11,010 bases of DNA from an uncultured Actinomycetes bacterium (GTDB lineage: Bacteria; Actinomycetota; Actinomycetes; Nanopelagicales; Nanopelagicaceae), in contig CAIMUD010000230.1 in assembly GCA_903844585.1 (NCBI GenBank), forward strand, positions 1 through 11,010, given 5' to 3'. Positions 8,941 to 11,010 of this stretch are shown here, in pieces; the first letter of the stretch is position 1, and each line of letters starts with the position of its first letter. A program made the translations under genes and the position numbers. The notes under the pieces were generated by a model. The model saw only the letters and a list, made by a program, of their open reading frames with translations, searched no databases and was not told the origin of the DNA.

Positions 8941-11003
8941 TAGATTCCTGCCTCATCCATTCCGCGAAGTTCGCGCTTTAGTTCGCGAAGTTCATCGCGA
9001 AGACGTGCAGCGAGTTCGAATTGGAGATCATCGGCGGCGCTTCGCATCTGTTCGGTGAGGGAGCCTATCAAGGCAGTTAACTCTTGGCGCGGTAGAGATT
9101 CGGCGTTCTTTGAAAAACCAAGCGAGAGCGTTGCCTTTGAACCTCTGAGCAAATCATCTGTGTCATCACTTTCGCGGGCTATCGTGTCGGTTATGTCAGC
9201 AATCTTCTTGCGCAGTGGCTGAGGATCAACTCCTCGCTCCTTGTTATAGGCGACTTGCTTTTCACGACGCCGATTGGTTTCATCAATGGCCTTTGTCATC
9301 GATGCAGTCATGTTGTCTGCATACATATGAACCTCTCCAGAAACATTTCGAGCGGCACGACCAATTGTCTGAATGAGGGATGTTGCAGAACGCAAGAAAC
9401 CTTCCTTATCTGCATCAAGAATTGCAACGAGAGAAACTTCTGGTAAATCCAGCCCTTCACGAAGCAAATTGATACCTATCAAAACGTCATACTCCCCGGT
9501 GCGAAGTTCGCGAAGTAGCTCAACTCGCCTCAAAGTATCCACTTCCGAATGTAGGTAGCGAACTCGAACACCCCGCTCTTGCAAATAATCTGTTAGGTCT
9601 TCAGACATCTTCTTTGTAAGGGTTGTCACTAGAACGCGCTCATTCTTAGCCGCGCGAATATTTATTTCGTGCAACAGATCATCAATCTGGCCTTTTATTG
9701 GTTTGAGGATGATGGCTGGATCAACAAGTCCTGTCGGTCTTATTACCTGTTCAACGACATCGCCATGAACCTTCTCCATCTCATACTTGCCTGGAGTAGC
9801 AGAGAGATAAATCTTCTGTCCGACTCTCTCCAAAAATTCTGGCCATTTGAGAGGGCGGTTGTCTAGGGCACTTGGAAGCCTGAAGCCGTGTTCGACAAGG
9901 GTGCGCTTTCTAGAAGCGTCACCTTCGAACATCGCTCCAATCTGTGGAACTGTTACATGGCTTTCATCAATTACTAAGAGAAAGTCGTCCGGGAAGTAAT
10001 CTAAGAGACAGTTGGGCGCTGTTCCTGGTTGGCGACCATCTAAGTGTCTTGAATAGTTTTCGATTCCGGAACAAAAACCAAGTTGCTGCATCATCTCTAA
10101 ATCAAATGTTGTGCGCATGCGAAGGCGCTGAGCTTCAAGAAGCTTGCCCTGCTTCTCGAAGATGTTAAGTTGTATCTGTAATTCATCCTCAATGTCGCCC
10201 ATCGCTCGCTTCATTGTCTCGGGACCGGCCGCGTAATGGGTTGCTGGGAATATGTAAATCTCTTCCTCATCGCGCACAATCTCTCCAGTGAGAGGGTGCA
10301 AGGTCATAATCTTTTCAATCTCATCACCGAACATCTCAATGCGAATAGCAAGTTCCTCATACATCGGAATAATTTCAACCGTGTCACCGCGAACTCTGAA
10401 AGTGCCGCGTTCGAAGGCTGTGTCATTTCGTTTATATTGGACATCAACAAATTTGCGAAGTAGCGAATTTCTTTCGATTTCATCGCCAACTTTGAGTCGA
10501 ATCGCTCGATCGATGTACTCCTGAGGGGTACCAAGTCCATATATGCATGAAACGGTCGCAACAACAATGACATCACGGCGCGTAAGTAGAGAATTAGTGG
10601 CTGAATGGCGAAGTCTTTCTACCTCCTCATTTACGCTCGAATCCTTCTCGATAAACGTATCTGATTGCGGTACATACGCTTCTGGCTGGTAATAATCGTA
10701 ATAAGAAACGAAATATTCAACCGCGTTATTTGGCATTAGCTCACGGAATTCATTTGCAAGCTGGGCGGCAAGAGTTTTGTTTGGTGCAAGGACCAGCGTA
10801 GGACGCTGCAACTCTTCAATTAGCCAAGCAGTCGTTGCAGATTTTCCAGTACCTGTCGCACCGAGGAGAACAACATCTTGTTCGCCTGCTTTTATGCGAC
10901 GAACAATTTCTTTGATTGCCTCAGGCTGATCACCTGCAGGTATGTAGTCACTAATAACCTGAAAGGGGTTTACCTTGCGCTGTAAATCGGAGACTGGACG
11001 CAC
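8940..11003 (-). CDS. uvrB: UvrABC system subunit B, damage-verifying helicase
   Basis: UvrB receives damaged DNA from UvrA, opens the strands, verifies the lesion and recruits UvrC. The 687-residue protein shows a superfamily 2 helicase core: Walker A GATGTGKS (48-55), [14 protein letters not shown], the DNA-threading beta-hairpin [12 protein letters not shown] (101-112), motif II DESH (346-349), YLSATPG (399-405), and motif [11 protein letters not shown] (545-553). The C-terminal UVR domain that contacts UvrA and UvrC lies at about 645-680. I chose GTG at 11003 because MRPVS is the usual actinobacterial N-terminus and [16 protein letters not shown] follows. Only 7 bases upstream remain, so its ribosome binding site, promoter and any LexA box cannot be seen. 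The GMDEAGI end overlaps the uvrA start by one base. The coding region appears complete. Confidence 0.98.
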   Translation of the reverse strand: MRPVSDLQRKVNPFQVISDYIPAGDQPEAIKEIVRRIKAGEQDVVLLGATGTGKSATTAWLIEELQRPTLVLAPNKTLAAQLANEFRELMPNNAVEYFVSYYDYYQPEAYVPQSDTFIEKDSSVNEEVERLRHSATNSLLTRRDVIVVATVSCIYGLGTPQEYIDRAIRLKVGDEIERNSLLRKFVDVQYKRNDTAFERGTFRVRGDTVEIIPMYEELAIRIEMFGDEIEKIMTLHPLTGEIVRDEEEIYIFPATHYAAGPETMKRAMGDIEDELQIQLNIFEKQGKLLEAQRLRMRTTFDLEMMQQLGFCSGIENYSRHLDGRQPGTAPNCLLDYFPDDFLLVIDESHVTVPQIGAMFEGDASRKRTLVEHGFRLPSALDNRPLKWPEFLERVGQKIYLSATPGKYEMEKVHGDVVEQVIRPTGLVDPAIILKPIKGQIDDLLHEINIRAAKNERVLVTTLTKKMSEDLTDYLQERGVRVRYLHSEVDTLRRVELLRELRTGEYDVLIGINLLREGLDLPEVSLVAILDADKEGFLRSATSLIQTIGRAARNVSGEVHMYADNMTASMTKAIDETNRRREKQVAYNKERGVDPQPLRKKIADITDTIARESDDTDDLLRGSKATLSLGFSKNAESLPRQELTALIGSLTEQMRSAADDLQFELAARLRDELRELKRELRGMDEAGI

Positions 11004-11010
11004 TTTGTAA

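Noticed and set aside
8961..9005. Dense TTCGCGAAGTTC-like repeats near the uvrB 3' end
   Set aside because: They encode the Arg-Glu-Leu-rich helix of the UVR domain ([11 protein letters not shown]), so repeated codons account for the pattern.

Overview
The window is a compact, single-strand stretch of an actinobacterial chromosome; every real gene reads on the minus strand. In transcription order (high to low coordinates) it holds uvrB, uvrA, uvrC, rapZ, yvcK, whiA, gap and the first 31 codons of pgk. The rapZ-yvcK-whiA-gap-pgk order after uvrC is the arrangement known from Streptomyces and other Actinobacteria, and the WhiA, UvrB and UvrC proteins look clearly actinobacterial. The base composition is far less GC-rich than in streptomycetes or mycobacteria, and the genes are packed almost without spacers. 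That suggests a streamlined, moderate-to-low-GC actinobacterium, perhaps a planktonic freshwater lineage such as Nanopelagicales; this placement is an inference.

Layout: 8940-11003 uvrB, 6019-8940 uvrA and 4099-6018 uvrC encode the full UvrABC nucleotide excision repair set. uvrB and uvrA share one base (TAGTG) and uvrA runs directly into uvrC (TAAATG). After a gap of about 24-39 bases come rapZ (to 3184), yvcK (overlapping rapZ by 4 bases, ATGA) and whiA (4 bases after yvcK). These six genes look like one transcription unit whose promoter lies beyond the right edge of the window.

A 155-base spacer (1097-1251) follows whiA. It is the only substantial non-coding DNA here. It contains a short weak hairpin, a perfect 8-bp-arm palindrome (1206-1224) and a possible -10 element, so it is the likely end of the upstream unit and/or the control region of gap-pgk. 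gap and pgk are 4 bases apart and encode consecutive glycolytic enzymes.

Functionally the window joins DNA repair (UvrABC), a conserved regulatory trio (RapZ, a nucleotide-binding protein; YvcK, a gluconeogenesis/cell-wall factor; WhiA, a DNA-binding regulator) and lower glycolysis (GAPDH, PGK). I saw no mobile element, CRISPR array, tRNA or rRNA, and no undescribed multi-gene system. The points worth a second look are regulatory: the palindrome before gap, a possible three-codon minicistron in the rapZ leader, the Arg-for-Lys change in the RapZ P-loop and the lysine-rich UvrA tail.
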